A DNA stretch of 64,000 bases from Xanthomonas vesicatoria ATCC 35937 (GCF_001908725.1 NZ_CP018725.1:3224001-3288000); one strand, 5' to 3'. Numbered from the stretch's first letter, positions 25,994 through 36,036 are shown. A program made the numbers and translations. Notes: generated from the letters alone by a model not told the origin.

Positions 25994-27024
25994 ATGAAAC
26001 CCTACGCATCGTTGCTGTTGGTTGGCACGTTGGCGTCGGCGATCGGCGGCGCGCTTGCCGCGCCGACCGATTCAGCGCACCGGCCGCCTCACCCAAGGTC
26101 CAGGCCTTCCTGGACGCGCTCAACTCCGCCGGCGGCAAGCCGATGGAACAACTCACCCCACAGCAGGCCCGCAAGATACTGGTGGACGCGCAGGCCGGCG
26201 CCACGCTGCCGGCCGCCGAGGTCACCCGCAAGACCATTACCGTCGACGGCAAGCCGCTCGGCCTGGTGGTGGTCAAGCCGCCGGGCAGCGCCGGCAAGAC
26301 CTTGCCGGCGTTCATGTTCTTCCACGGCGGCGGCTGGGTATTGGGGGACTTCCCCACCCACGAGCGGCTGATCCGCGATCTGGCACGCGCCTCGGGTGCG
26401 GCAGCGGTGTACGTGGACTACAGCCCCTCGCCGGAAGCGCGTTATCCGGTCGCCATCCATCAGGCCTATGCGGCCACCAAGTGGGTGGCCGAGCATGGCG
26501 CCGAGCTTGGCGTGGACGGCACGCGCCTGGCGGTGGTCGGCAACAGCGTCGGTGGCAACATGGCGACCTCGGTGGCCTTGCAGGCCAAGGCGGCTGGCAC
26601 CCCGTCGATCCGCTACCAGGTGCTGCTGTGGCCGGTGACCGATGCCGCATTCGACAACGGCTCCTACCAGCAGTATCAGCAGGGCTACTTCCTCAGCCGC
26701 AACATGATGCGGTGGTTCTGGGATAGCTACACCACCGACCCGAAGCAGCGCCGCGAGATCTATGCCTCGCCGTTGCAGGCCAGCGTGCAGCAGCTCAAGG
26801 GCTTGCCGCCGACCCTGATCCAGACCGCCGAGCTGGATGTGTTGCGCGACGAAGGCGAAGCCTACGGCCGCAAGCTGGACCAGGCCGGCGTCGACGTCAC
26901 GGTGACCCGCTACAACGGCTTGATTCACGATTACGGCCTGCTCAACGCGCTCAGCGACGTGCCGGCCGTCCGCACCGCCATCCGCCAGGCGGGCGATGAG
27001 TTGCAGCAGCACCTGGCCAAGTAA
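25994..27024 (+). pseudogene. Secreted alpha/beta-hydrolase (HSL/GDXG-type esterase), frameshifted
   Basis: The ATG at 25994 gives a clean signal peptide (MKPYASLLLVGTLASAIGGALA), but this frame soon turns into Arg/Pro-rich nonsense and stops at 26371. The hydrolase is in another frame, open from about 26085 through 27024. Just before its first ATG (26143) that frame still codes AASPKVQAFLDALNSAGGKP, typical mature N-terminal sequence. One lost base or two extra bases near 26077-26090 therefore split a protein of about 343 residues. The enzyme part is intact: HGGGW oxyanion motif, GNSVGGN elbow, ELDVLRDEG acid and IHDYG histidine. Without the signal a 293-residue cytoplasmic form could start at 26143, though no ribosome site precedes it. 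It may be a true pseudogene or a sequencing error. Confidence 0.8.
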
Positions 27025-27530
27025 CCCGGGCCGCTGACCGGTCGTTGTTCGTCAGCCTCTGTTGACGGCGCATTCGGCAGCAAACGGACGAGCGGTGCAT
27101 ACCTGTCGAGAAAATCGTCGCAGTCACCTTACGGTGATTCGAATGGATGCGTGTGCTCGCTGCTCGGTGCCATTGTTCGAGTGTGGATTGCCATAGCAGA
27201 TACGCCCGGTGCGGCCGCATCGGGCGTATGTGTGTGCGTCGTCGTGTGCATCGTGCGTATTGCGCAGCGCGTTGGGTGGCGTGATCGCGCACGATCCGAT
27301 GTCTGTGGAGCTTTAAAGCTCGCTCACAGAGGGGATGGGTCGTCTTCAACCACAACTCGGTTGAACGCGCTTGCTCCGCCGACAACGCAGCCGCGCGCAT
27401 GTGGGGCGAGCCCCTGCGCAAACAGGCCATTGCAGTTGGAGTCTGCACGTAGCACGCGGCACACTACGGCGATGACTGTTTCCACCATCTCCCACATCGC
27501 CGCGTTCGAATCGCGCGGCAAGGTGCATGC
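27025..27530. other. Non-coding stretch with one long palindrome
   Basis: No supported gene. The only structure noticed is a 30-bp near-perfect palindrome at 27200-27229: arms ATACGCCCG and CGGGCGTAT around TGCGGCCGCA, with a single G/T pair. No T-run follows on either side, so it is not a standard terminator. Confidence 0.6.
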
Positions 27531-28232
27531 ATGAGCGCCGATCGCCCTACGCTGTTGCTGCTTCCGGGCTTGCTCAACGATGCCGAGCTCTGGCATGCGC
27601 AGCGTGCCGCGCTGGCCGGGATCGCCGACTGCGTGGTCGGCGATCTCACCCGGGCCGACAGCATGCGCGCGCTGGCATCGCAACTGCTTGAACACATGCC
27701 ACCGCGGTTTGCGTTAGCCGGTTTCTCGCTGGGCGGATACGTGGCGCAGGAACTCCTGCGCCTTGCCCCCGAGCGGGTGGAGCGGCTCGCCTTGCTGGAT
27801 ACCTCCGCGCGCGGAGATGCACCCGAGCGGGTGGCGCAACGGCGTGCGCAGGAAGCCAGCGTGCGCGCCGGCAGCACGTTCCATGGGTTCGGCGAACGCC
27901 TGATGCGTCACTACGTGCACCCCTCGCGCTGGCAGGACGAGGCCTTGCTGGAGCGTGTGCGCGGCATGACCCAGCGGTTGGGCGTTGAGGTGTTCCTGCG
28001 CCAGAACAGCCTGCAACGCCAGGACGGGCGCGCGTTATTACGCACCTACGGCGAACCAGTGTTGGTGCTGTGCGGCGAAGACGATGCGATCACGCCACCG
28101 GCCCTTCACGAAGAAATGGCGGCGTTGGCGCCACATGCGCAACTGGTACGTCTGCCGATGTGCGGGCATCTATCGCCGCTGGAACAGCCGCAGGCGGTGT
28201 CGGAGGCGTTACGCGACTGGCTGTTGCGCTAG
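27531..28232 (+). CDS. Alpha/beta hydrolase
   Basis: 233-residue alpha/beta-hydrolase without signal peptide. Motifs: LLLPGLLNDAELW oxyanion loop at 8-21, nucleophile elbow GFSLGG (Ser66), acid in CGEDDAITPP near 185 and His in MCGHLSPLEQP near 209. It resembles MenH/BioH-size carboxylesterases but carries no feature that fixes a substrate. It stands alone between the palindrome region and the convergent DUF2884 gene. Confidence 0.85.
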   Translation: MSADRPTLLLLPGLLNDAELWHAQRAALAGIADCVVGDLTRADSMRALASQLLEHMPPRFALAGFSLGGYVAQELLRLAPERVERLALLDTSARGDAPERVAQRRAQEASVRAGSTFHGFGERLMRHYVHPSRWQDEALLERVRGMTQRLGVEVFLRQNSLQRQDGRALLRTYGEPVLVLCGEDDAITPPALHEEMAALAPHAQLVRLPMCGHLSPLEQPQAVSEALRDWLLR

Positions 28233-28356
28233 GCGGCCATGCGCCAACCTGGTCGATCACGGCGTGGCTTCCCGCTGGCGCATGGTTCTTATGACGCAGA
28301 CACGGCGCATCAGGCAATGGGCCTGGGCCAGCAAATGCAACACGCTGGCGGCGGAC

Positions 28357-29157
28357 TCAATGCGCCGCGGTAGCAACCACGCTGGCAGACACCGGCGCGT
28401 CGTCCTTCTGCGCGGGCGCATTGAGTTCCAGCATCTGCAGCTGTTCGCCCTGGAAGCGGTATTCCAGCGCCTGCTGGATGGCATACAGCGACTGCGCCTG
28501 CACGCACACTGCCTGCGCCTGTGCCTCCAGTACGTGACTGCGCTGCTGCATTGTCTGCTCCAGCTGTGCATCCAGTTCCGCGCCACGGCGTTCCAGCTGC
28601 CCGGCGCGGCCGGTCATCACCGTCCACATCACGCTGCGGGTCAGGCTGCCGGCCAGATCCTCGGCAGCGTCCTCCACGCTGGCCTCGAAGCGCTCGTCGA
28701 ACAGTTGCTGCTCCCAGCGGCCACGCCCCAAGCTGCCATCCACCTGCGCCAGCGCGCCGGTGCGCAGTTGCTCGACCTTGCGCTGCTGGCGTGCGCTACC
28801 GGAGAGCACATGCACCACGCCGCCGAGCGCATCGAAGGTGATGTCGACCACCGAGTGGGCGATGGAGGTCACCGCCGGCATCAATGCGCGGGTGCGCTGT
28901 TCGAGCTCGCGTAGCCGTTGCGCATCGGCTGCGCTGACCGGCTGCGCCTGGCGATCCACGTTGAGCTCGCCATCGTGGAAGAAAATCTCGCGTGGCGCGC
29001 CCTGTTTGCGACGCAGCCAGATGCCGCCGCTATCGGCCAGCACGTCGTAGGAGGTACTGACCTGGCATTGCCGCGATGACAGTTGCGGCCTGGCGGTCTC
29101 GGCCTGCGCAGCGCAGGTCGCCAACAGCAGTAGCGGCAGGAGAACGGCAAGGCGCAT
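28357..29157 (-). CDS. DUF2884 family exported protein (YggN-like)
   Basis: 266-residue protein with an N-terminal signal peptide (MRLAVLLPLLLLATCAAQA; the Cys could also mark a lipoprotein) and a helix-rich body. The pattern QCQVSTSYDVLADSGGIWLRR, then GELNVDRQ and a long coiled segment through LFDERFEASVEDAAEDLAGSL, matches DUF2884 proteins such as YggN, whose function is unknown. It was probably periplasmic. The C-terminal tail AQKDDAPVSASVVATAAH is low-complexity. Confidence 0.78.
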   Translation of the reverse strand: MRLAVLLPLLLLATCAAQAETARPQLSSRQCQVSTSYDVLADSGGIWLRRKQGAPREIFFHDGELNVDRQAQPVSAADAQRLRELEQRTRALMPAVTSIAHSVVDITFDALGGVVHVLSGSARQQRKVEQLRTGALAQVDGSLGRGRWEQQLFDERFEASVEDAAEDLAGSLTRSVMWTVMTGRAGQLERRGAELDAQLEQTMQQRSHVLEAQAQAVCVQAQSLYAIQQALEYRFQGEQLQMLELNAPAQKDDAPVSASVVATAAH

Positions 29158-29377
29158 GGGAGGGGCCGCTGGCGGGGAACTGCAGCATCACGTAGCGGCA
29201 CCTGGGGTGCATGGGCAGGAAGTCAGGGTGCCGGCCGTGCCGCCGCAACCGGCGGTCGTCGTAAAGCGTGAACCGGGTCGAGCATCGGCACGATGACGGC
29301 ATCCAAACGACTGGCTCACTTGATTCTCACGGCGTATGGTGTGAATTATGTTGCATAGCAGCATCGGGAGCTCAGCA

Positions 29378-29794
29378 ATGCTCGACACACGTATCGAAAA
29401 GGTTGACCTGGCGTTGACCGAGATTGCCCAGGACCCCTCGGAAAAGGTGGCGCTGTGGCAATGGGCGTGCCGCGAGATGCTGCACGAAACCCTGATCGGC
29501 ATGCATCAGTTGTCGCATCTGGCCGGCATTGCCCGCCATGTCGCCAACGACTGGCGCGCGCCGGTGGATGTCATCGCACCGGCAAAGCCGTATCTGGCCG
29601 CATCCGCCCTGGCAGACCGCCGCCTGCCGCAGGTGCTGGACGGGCTGGGCAGCACGCAGGACGATGACGACCGCGCCAAGCTGTGGCGGCTGCGCTACGC
29701 GAGCTTGATCGCGTCCACGCTGCAAGGCATGCAGGCGCTGGCCGAGAAGCACCGGATCGATCGACAGGCGACGGCGCTGGGTCAGTTGAACTGA
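29378..29794 (+). CDS. Hypothetical all-helical protein
   Basis: 138-residue protein that I do not recognise. It is predicted to be soluble and helical, with conserved-looking Trp/His/Met residues (LWQWACREMLHETLIGMHQLSHLAGIARHV). There is no signal peptide or enzyme motif. The ATG at 29378 is preferred over 29348 because GGGAG lies 8 bp upstream. It is isolated, with no operon partner. Confidence 0.6.
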   Translation: MLDTRIEKVDLALTEIAQDPSEKVALWQWACREMLHETLIGMHQLSHLAGIARHVANDWRAPVDVIAPAKPYLAASALADRRLPQVLDGLGSTQDDDDRAKLWRLRYASLIASTLQGMQALAEKHRIDRQATALGQLN

Positions 29795-30171
29795 TCGTTG
29801 TCCAAGGTGCCGCGCAATGCGGCGCGGCCGGCGGCTGCTGGGTTGATGGGGCCGCGTAGCGGAGCGCCTGCACCGCGCGTATTCGGTCATCGCGTGGTGG
29901 ATGCCATTGGTGTAGCCAGCCGCCTGATCGCGCCAGCGTCCTTCGACGTTCTAGCGTCGGTGCCTCTTGAACGCGGCACATTCGCTCTTACCGCCGAAAC
30001 GATGCGATGCGGTTTGCGAAAGACGTCCCCTGCCAATCGACCAATGCGGTGGCATGCACTTTATCGCGACCACATCGCGCCTAGCACGGCGCTCAGCCAG
30101 CGTTTCTTTGATCGAAACACGCTGCCATTCAGCCTGCTGCGGTCTCGCGTCGCGCCAGTGCGTCGCTGCTT
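29795..30171. other. Intergenic region without recognisable gene
   Basis: No start with a plausible product, RNA motif or repeat was found. Open frames here are Arg/Ala-rich shadows. Confidence 0.5.
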
Positions 30172-30474
30172 TCAGTGTCGAACGCTTGCAGCCTGCAGAT
30201 GCTGCCAGGCGTGCCGCACGATCCAGCGCGCCTGGTCCCAGGGCACCGACAGCAGCGGCTGGTCCTGATACTACGCGTCCTGCAAGACGCGGTACAACTG
30301 CGCTTCGGTCGCGCGCGGATAGGCCAGATAAATGTCGTAACCCAGCATCAGCACGCGGGCGTAATCGGCAAACGCATAGCCGCCCAGATGCCCTTCGGCA
30401 TGGACGTCGCGCCAGTAGGCGAGCTCTGTATCGACATTGACGGTGCTGCGGGTCTGAACGGCTGCGCTGTGCAT
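30172..30474 (-). pseudogene. Small conserved-looking hypothetical protein, interrupted by amber codon
   Basis: The frame from the ATG at 30474 encodes 67 residues (ending LYRVLQDA) and meets TAG at 30273-30271. Beyond it the same frame goes on for 32 sense codons with a protein-like composition (YQDQPLLSVPWDQARWIVRH...) to TGA at 30174-30172. A full product would be about 100 residues; TAG could come from a Tyr TAC by one change. Acidic and aromatic composition in the first part (AYWRDVHAEGHLGGYAFADYARVLMLGYDIYLAYP) suggests a genuine protein of unknown function. Confidence 0.6.
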
Positions 30475-30759
30475 GGGTAGGACTCCGTGACCGGGCTACC
30501 CCCCTGTGCGGGCACCGTAGCAGCGTCGCTCCCCGCTCACCAGCACGCGACGACAAGCGGTCGACGCGTGCTGGTCAGGGGGTACTGCGTGCATGCGGGT
30601 AGAACAGAGCGGGCAGTCGCCATGTGGGTTTGGATGACGCGCCTGGACCCACGCGGCCGCGTGCCCCTGCCGCATCGATCACACCGGCTGTGCGCCTGCG
30701 TGGGCGAGCGCAGTGGTCTTCTCAGTCGCTCTCAACCTGCTGCATGCGCCGGTGCACCA

Positions 30760-31563
30760 TCAGTCCCAGTCGGGCGCAATGGCGTGCGGGTTGGCCAGCC
30801 GCTGCCCGCGGTCGAGCGCAGCGATCTCACCCATGTCCTGCTCGCTCAAACGCAGCGTTTGGGCCTTGAGATTGCTTTCCAGATTTGCCCGCTTGGTCGA
30901 CGACGGAATCACCGAATATCCCTGCTGCAATGCCCAGGCCAGCGTCACCTGCGCCGGGGTGGCGTTGTGGCGCGCGGCAATGGCCAGGATCACCGGATCC
31001 TTCAGCACCTCGCCCACCGCCAGCGTCATATAGGACGTGACATGGATGCCTTGCTCGCGCAGGAAGGCGATCAACGTGCGGTTCTGCAGGTACGGGTGCA
31101 CTTCGATCTGGTTGGTGGCGATCGCTTCGGCGCCCAGGATCTCGATCGCCTGCTTGATCAGGGCGATGGTGAAGTTGGATACGCCAATCGCACGCGTCAG
31201 GCCCTGCTGCTTGGCCTGCGCCAAGGCTTCCAGGTACTCGCGCATCGGCACCTGACCCTTCGGCGACGGCCAATGAATCAAGGTGAGGTCGACATGGTCG
31301 GTGCCGAGTTTGCGCAAACTTTCCTGCAGGCTGGTCTGCAGCGTATCGCGGCTGAACCGGTCGACCCAGATCTTGGTGGTCAGGTACAACTGGTCACGCG
31401 GCACGCCGGATTCACCGATCGCCAGGCCAACCTGGGCTTCGTTGTCGTAGATCTGCGCGGTATCGATCGCGCGATATCCCAACGCCAGCGCGTTGCGCAC
31501 CGAGTCGATGACGACCTGGTCCTTGAGACGGAAGGTGCCGAGGCCAAATGCGGGGACAGTCAT
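30760..31563 (-). CDS. dkgB: 2,5-didehydrogluconate reductase DkgB (aldo/keto reductase)
   Basis: 267-residue aldo/keto reductase, the same length as E. coli DkgB. It uses NADPH to reduce 2,5-diketo-gluconate and methylglyoxal-type carbonyls. The catalytic tetrad Asp ([10 protein letters not shown]), Tyr (same motif), Lys (LTTKIW) and His (LIHWPSP) is visible, as is the NADP-binding C-terminal region ([26 protein letters not shown]). It is followed downstream by no partner; the upstream gene on the same strand is a quinone/alkenal reductase, and a third reductase gene comes next, so carbonyl detoxification is a common theme. Confidence 0.88.
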   Translation of the reverse strand: MTVPAFGLGTFRLKDQVVIDSVRNALALGYRAIDTAQIYDNEAQVGLAIGESGVPRDQLYLTTKIWVDRFSRDTLQTSLQESLRKLGTDHVDLTLIHWPSPKGQVPMREYLEALAQAKQQGLTRAIGVSNFTIALIKQAIEILGAEAIATNQIEVHPYLQNRTLIAFLREQGIHVTSYMTLAVGEVLKDPVILAIAARHNATPAQVTLAWALQQGYSVIPSSTKRANLESNLKAQTLRLSEQDMGEIAALDRGQRLANPHAIAPDWD

Positions 31564-31624
31564 TGTGTTCCTTTTGGGAATGGGGAAGGGGAATCGTAAG
31601 AGCCGCTGGAGCGCTGCGAATTGA

Positions 31625-32653
31625 TCAATCGAGTGCGACGACGGCCTTGCCGAAGTTTTCGCCGCGCAACAGGCTGATCAGCCCCTGCGGCGCGGCATCG
31701 AGCCCGTGCAGCACGTGCTCGCGATACTGGATGCGGCCTTCGCGCAGCCACTGGCCCATTTCGCGCAGAAACGCGGGCATGAGACGGATGAAATCGTGCT
31801 GGATGAAGCCGCGCACGGTCAGCCGCTTGCGCAGCACCTGGCCCATGAAGTCCGGCAGGCGATCGGGCCCGGGCAGTGCCTGCCCACGGCTGTTATAGGT
31901 GGCGATCACGCCGCACACCGGAATGCGCGCGAAGTCGTTGAGTTGCGGCAGCACCGCATCGAATACCTTGCCGCCGACATTTTCGAAATAGATATCGATG
32001 CCGTCGGGGGTGGCGGCGCGCAGCTGCGCGGCAAAGTCGTCGGCGCGATGATCCAGTGCCACATCGAGCTTCAACGACTCGCGCAGGTGGCGCACCTTTT
32101 CTTCGCCGCCGGCAATGCCCACCACGCGCAGGCCTTGCAGGCGTGCCAACTGCGCGACCGTGGCGCCGACCGGACCGCTGGCTGCAGCCACCACCAGCGT
32201 TTCGCCGGGCTGCGGCTTGCCAATCTCGTGCAGGCCGGCATAGGCGGTAAAGCCGGGCATGCCGTAGACACCGAGCGCGGTGCTCAGCGGCAGGCTGTCG
32301 TCCTTGGGCAGTTTGCGCAGCGGCGTGGTCGGGGTGAGCAAGCTATAGGTCTGCCAGCCGCCGTGCAGCACCAGCAGGTCGCCGGGCTGGTAGTCGGCAT
32401 GATGCGACTCGACCACTTCGCCGATGGTGCCGCCTTCCATCACCGCATCGATCGCCACGGGCGCCGCATACGATGGGCCATCGTCCATGCGGCCGCGCAT
32501 GTACGGGTCGAGCGACAGGAAGCGGTTGCGCACCAGAATCTGGTCGTGCCCGGTGGGCGGCAGGGGGGCTTCTTCGAGCCGGAAGTTGTCCGCGTTGGGT
32601 TCGCCTTGCGGGCGTGACGCCAGCACGATGCGGCGGTTGGTAACAGATGTCAT
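31625..32653 (-). CDS. NADP-dependent oxidoreductase (MDR family, CurA/leukotriene-B4-dehydrogenase type)
   Basis: 342-residue zinc-independent medium-chain reductase that reduces the C=C of alpha,beta-unsaturated carbonyls. Signatures: [14 protein letters not shown] near residues 43-56, [13 protein letters not shown], the NADP-binding [27 protein letters not shown] near 155-182 and YFENVGG near 225. The ATG at 32653 was taken because the upstream extension is unlike the family and overlaps the preceding gene. It is close in sequence style to E. coli CurA (YncB). Confidence 0.88.
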   Translation of the reverse strand: MTSVTNRRIVLASRPQGEPNADNFRLEEAPLPPTGHDQILVRNRFLSLDPYMRGRMDDGPSYAAPVAIDAVMEGGTIGEVVESHHADYQPGDLLVLHGGWQTYSLLTPTTPLRKLPKDDSLPLSTALGVYGMPGFTAYAGLHEIGKPQPGETLVVAAASGPVGATVAQLARLQGLRVVGIAGGEEKVRHLRESLKLDVALDHRADDFAAQLRAATPDGIDIYFENVGGKVFDAVLPQLNDFARIPVCGVIATYNSRGQALPGPDRLPDFMGQVLRKRLTVRGFIQHDFIRLMPAFLREMGQWLREGRIQYREHVLHGLDAAPQGLISLLRGENFGKAVVALD

Positions 32654-32756
32654 GCGGAAGATCCTCGCAGGGGAGCCGCGCGTGCGCGACCGAGGGAGCA
32701 CAGCCACCGCAATGGCTGCGCGAACGAATAAAGACCGATGCGGCGCTGCGGCGGCG

Positions 32757-33725
32757 CTACGCTGCCGCAGGTTCCGGCGCGCTTGCGCTGTCCAGTTGCG
32801 CAATCTGCTCGGCGCTCAGCGACAGCTGCGCCGCCGCCAGCACATCGTGCAGCTGGGTCACGCTGGTGGCGCTGACGATCGGCGCGGTGAGGCTGGGACG
32901 TGCGATCAACCAGGAAAGGGCGATCTGCGCCGGCGTGGCGTTGTGGGTGGCGGCCAGATCGTCCAATGCCTGCAGGATCCGCAGGCCGCGCGGGTTGACG
33001 TATTGCTTGACCACCGAAGCGCCACGCGCGCTGCTCTTGCCGGCATCCTCATTGCTGCGGTACTTGCCGGTCAGAAAGCCGCTGGCCAGCGAGTAATAAC
33101 TGATGACGCCCAGGCCACGCTCGCGCACCAGCGGTTCCAGTTCGGCCTCGTAGCCGGCACGGTCGTAGAGGTTGTATTCGGGCTGCAGGCTTTCGTAGCG
33201 CGGCAGCGTGTATTGCTCGGAAATATCCAGCGCATCGCGCAAGCGTGCAGCGCTGTAATTGGACGCGCCGATTGCACGCACCTTGCCCTGTTCGATCAGG
33301 CGGCCGAACGCGGCCAGCGTGGCTTCCAGCGGAATCGATTCGTCGTCTTCGTGTGCCTGGTACAGATCGATCACATCGGTCTGCAGACGCGCCAGCGAAT
33401 CGTCCACTGCCGCTGCGATGTTCTCTGGCGACAGGCCGGGATGCTCGCTCCACTTGGCGACCTTGGTGGCGATCAGGACCTTGTCGCGCTTGCCGCTGCG
33501 CGCCAGCCAACGCCCGATGATGGTTTCCGACTCGCCGCCGCGATTGCCCGGCACCCAGCCGGAGTACGCATCGGCGGTGTCGATCATGTTGAAACCAGCA
33601 TCGACGAACGCATCCAGCAAGGCGAACGAGGTCGCCTCGTCGGCGCTCCAGCCGAACACATTGCCGCCAAAGACGATCGGTTGAACCTGCAGGCCGGAGC
33701 GGCCCAGTGCGCGGGGGTGAGTCAT
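32757..33725 (-). CDS. Aldo/keto reductase
   Basis: 322-residue NADP-dependent aldo/keto reductase. Motifs: GGNVFGW near residue 20, NMIDTADAYSGWVPGNRGGESE with the catalytic Asp and Tyr near 49-55, KVAKW with the catalytic Lys, LYQAHEDDE with the His near 120, and a C-terminal NADP site IVSATSVTQLHDVLAAAQLSL. The loop length resembles YhdN/Gpr-type reductases acting on aldehydes. The ATG at 33725 is well placed. Its natural substrate is unknown. Confidence 0.86.
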   Translation of the reverse strand: MTHPRALGRSGLQVQPIVFGGNVFGWSADEATSFALLDAFVDAGFNMIDTADAYSGWVPGNRGGESETIIGRWLARSGKRDKVLIATKVAKWSEHPGLSPENIAAAVDDSLARLQTDVIDLYQAHEDDESIPLEATLAAFGRLIEQGKVRAIGASNYSAARLRDALDISEQYTLPRYESLQPEYNLYDRAGYEAELEPLVRERGLGVISYYSLASGFLTGKYRSNEDAGKSSARGASVVKQYVNPRGLRILQALDDLAATHNATPAQIALSWLIARPSLTAPIVSATSVTQLHDVLAAAQLSLSAEQIAQLDSASAPEPAAA

Positions 33726-33954
33726 CGTGGATGCTCCTGATTACTGCCGACAGGATAGTCATGCGCACCGATCATGCGTGTGACATCGATGTGGATTCAG
33801 CGTTCCGTCGATCGTGTCCATCGGCTCACAGGATATGAACATCTGGCCGATGGACGGCGATACGAACCATGGCTGAGCGCGGCGATTCGGGCACATGGCA
33901 GGCTGCGGGCCGCGTGCTAGGCTCGCGCTACTTTTATCCGGAGAGGGCGCTGCG

Positions 33955-34809
33955 ATGATCCGCAACAAGCTGGCCTGTGCGTGTGTGATGAGTGTCATGG
34001 TGGCGATGAGTGCGCCGCTGGCGATGGCCATGAAGCCGGCCGACAGCGCAAGCCTGCCGGCGCCCGATGCTGCGCTGCAGGCGGCCATCAACGGCAACTG
34101 GCGCGACCGCGTGTACGTGCAGCGCGACCAATATCGCCACCCGGGCCAGACGCTGGCGTTCTTCGGCATCAAGCCGACCCAGACCGTTATCGAGATCACG
34201 CCCGGCGGCGGCTGGTATTCGGAAATCCTGGCGCCGTACCTGCGCGAGAAGGGCAAGTACGTGGCAGCGGTGGTCGATCCGGCATCGGCGCCCGAAGGCC
34301 GCAGCCGCGATTACGCCCAGCGTGCACGCGACGAGCTGGAAAAGAAGTTCCAGGCCAAGCCCGAGGTGTACGGCAAGCCGGCGTTCGTGTCGTACGTGCC
34401 CAAGTCGCCGTCGTTCGGCGTGGATAACTCGGCCGACCTGGTGCTGACCTTCCGTAACGTGCACAACTGGCGCATGGCCGGCAGTGCCGAGGCGATGTTT
34501 GCCGGCTTCTACAAGGTGCTCAAGCCCGGCGGCGTGCTGGGCGTGGTCGAGCACCGCGCCAAGACCGATGTGCCGGCCGACGACAAGAGCGGCTATGTGG
34601 GTCAGGCGCAGGTGATCGCGATGGCCGAGGCGGCCGGCTTCAAGCTGGCCGGAAAAAGCGAACTCAACGCCAATCCGCGCGATACCAAGGACTATCCAGG
34701 CGGTGTGTGGACGCTGCCGCCGAGCAACAGCCATGACGCTGCCGATGATGCCAAGTACAAGGCCATCGGCGAGAGCGATCGTATGACGTTGAAGTTCGTC
34801 AAACAGTAA
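33955..34809 (+). CDS. Exported class I SAM-dependent methyltransferase-like protein
   Basis: 284-residue protein with a signal peptide (MIRNKLACACVMSVMVAMSAPLAMA) and a Rossmann methyltransferase fold. The SAM-binding motif I is VIEITPGGGWYSEILAPYL near 79-97, motif II VAAVVDP, motif IV LVLTFRNVHNW near 160 and YKVLKPGGVLGVVEHRA near 184. It belongs to the COG4798 family. Export of a SAM-dependent enzyme is odd because SAM is cytoplasmic, so either the domain has another role or export fails; the family commonly shows this feature. GGAGAGGG precedes the ATG at 33955. Confidence 0.82.
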   Translation: MIRNKLACACVMSVMVAMSAPLAMAMKPADSASLPAPDAALQAAINGNWRDRVYVQRDQYRHPGQTLAFFGIKPTQTVIEITPGGGWYSEILAPYLREKGKYVAAVVDPASAPEGRSRDYAQRARDELEKKFQAKPEVYGKPAFVSYVPKSPSFGVDNSADLVLTFRNVHNWRMAGSAEAMFAGFYKVLKPGGVLGVVEHRAKTDVPADDKSGYVGQAQVIAMAEAAGFKLAGKSELNANPRDTKDYPGGVWTLPPSNSHDAADDAKYKAIGESDRMTLKFVKQ

Positions 34810-35131
34810 GCGCGTGTCTGCATGCCGGCGCAGGTGCGGGCGGCATGCAGCGTTTGTTGCGTGTAACAGCTGTCTGTGGCTTGCGTTGACGTGTGCATGC
34901 CGAGGCGACACGACAACGCAGCGCAGGTGTTGCGTGTGCTTCACAACGGGGACACGGTACGTGGGAACAGTTGCCGCGGCCGACGCCGTGATGTGGACAC
35001 CCGAGACATCCGCCGTGCGCTTGCGACGTCGCAGACCCGTGAGTGCGCTGCTGGCTGCGCGCAGCTTATCGACGCCCCACAGCCCCGCACGGCAGTCGCC
35101 GCGCAGCGCTCCCCTGTCCACAGGTCTGTCC
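34810..35131. other. Intergenic region without recognisable gene
   Basis: The pseudouridine synthase frame is open upstream through this stretch but the composition is Arg/Ala/Ser-rich and unlike the family. No repeat or terminator was recognised. Confidence 0.5.
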
Positions 35132-35707
35132 ATGTTGGTGCTGTTGAACAAACCCTATGGCGTGCTGTCGCAATTCAGCGACCGCTCGCAGCCGCCCAAG
35201 CGCACATTGGCCGAGTTCGGCTTGCCGCCGGACGTGTATGCGGCGGGCCGCCTGGATCACGACAGCGAAGGGCTGTTATTGCTCACCGACGATGGCGCAT
35301 TGGCGCATCGGCTCACCGACCCGCGGCACAAGCAGCCCAAGACGTACTGGGTGCAGGTGGAAGGCGAGCCGCAGGAAGCACAGTTGCAGGCGCTGCGCGA
35401 TGGCGTGGTGCTCAACGATGGCCCGACCAGGCCGGCAAGCGTGCGCATGCTTGATCCGGCACCCGAGCTGTGGCCGCGCACCCCTCCGGTGCGTGTGCGC
35501 AAGACCGTGCCCGATGCCTGGCTGGAACTGCAGATCACCGAAGGCCGCAATCGTCAGGTGCGGCGGATGACGGCCTCGGTCGGCCTGCCCACCTTGCGTC
35601 TGGTGCGGGTGGCGATCGGCGATTGGAGGCTGGATGGGCTTGCGCCTGGCCAATGGCGTGTGGATGACGCGCCGAGCCCGCGACAGGGGCGTGGTTCGCA
35701 CAGATAG
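35132..35707 (+). CDS. rluE: 23S rRNA pseudouridine(2457) synthase RluE
   Basis: 191-residue RsuA/RluB/E-type pseudouridine synthase without an S4 domain, as in RluE, which modifies U2457 of 23S rRNA. The start MLVLLNKPYGVLSQFSD is a conserved family start; catalytic Asp42 lies in AAGRLDHDSEGLLLLT and the C-terminal motif EGRNRQVRRMTASVGLPTLRLVR is complete. The ATG at 35132 was chosen on homology; an open frame upstream would add about 106 unrelated residues. Confidence 0.93.
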   Translation: MLVLLNKPYGVLSQFSDRSQPPKRTLAEFGLPPDVYAAGRLDHDSEGLLLLTDDGALAHRLTDPRHKQPKTYWVQVEGEPQEAQLQALRDGVVLNDGPTRPASVRMLDPAPELWPRTPPVRVRKTVPDAWLELQITEGRNRQVRRMTASVGLPTLRLVRVAIGDWRLDGLAPGQWRVDDAPSPRQGRGSHR

Positions 35708-36036
35708 CTGTGTTAGTGCGATCACATCACTGCGATCACGTCGATGGCGCGATCGCTGCAATCGATGGTGATGTGATCGAACTTCGGCGGTTGCATGCGT
35801 CTTCCATGGAGCAGCTGACAACGTAGCGAGCAGCGCTCAGGTGGATGGGGACGGCGCACGGACAAGCAGTGCGTACGAGTGGTCCGTGTCGTATCGAGCG
35901 CGCCAGCCGCACCTGTTGGCGGTGAGCGCAGTGGTTCTGTCAGCTGCGTGCGAGCTGCGTCGCGGTCTGCCAACGCAGTGCGTTGTTGCACTGTCGCATC
36001 TGATGCAGCGCGTATGCAACGCCCTCCCCAAACGAA
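35708..36036. other. Intergenic region without recognisable gene
   Basis: Nothing with coding or RNA signature was found between the rluE stop and the terminator of the convergent gene. Confidence 0.5.

Noticed and set aside
27151..27534. 127-residue frame before the alpha/beta hydrolase
   Set aside because: Runs across the palindrome with Val/Cys/Arg-rich sequence unlike any protein; no ribosome site.
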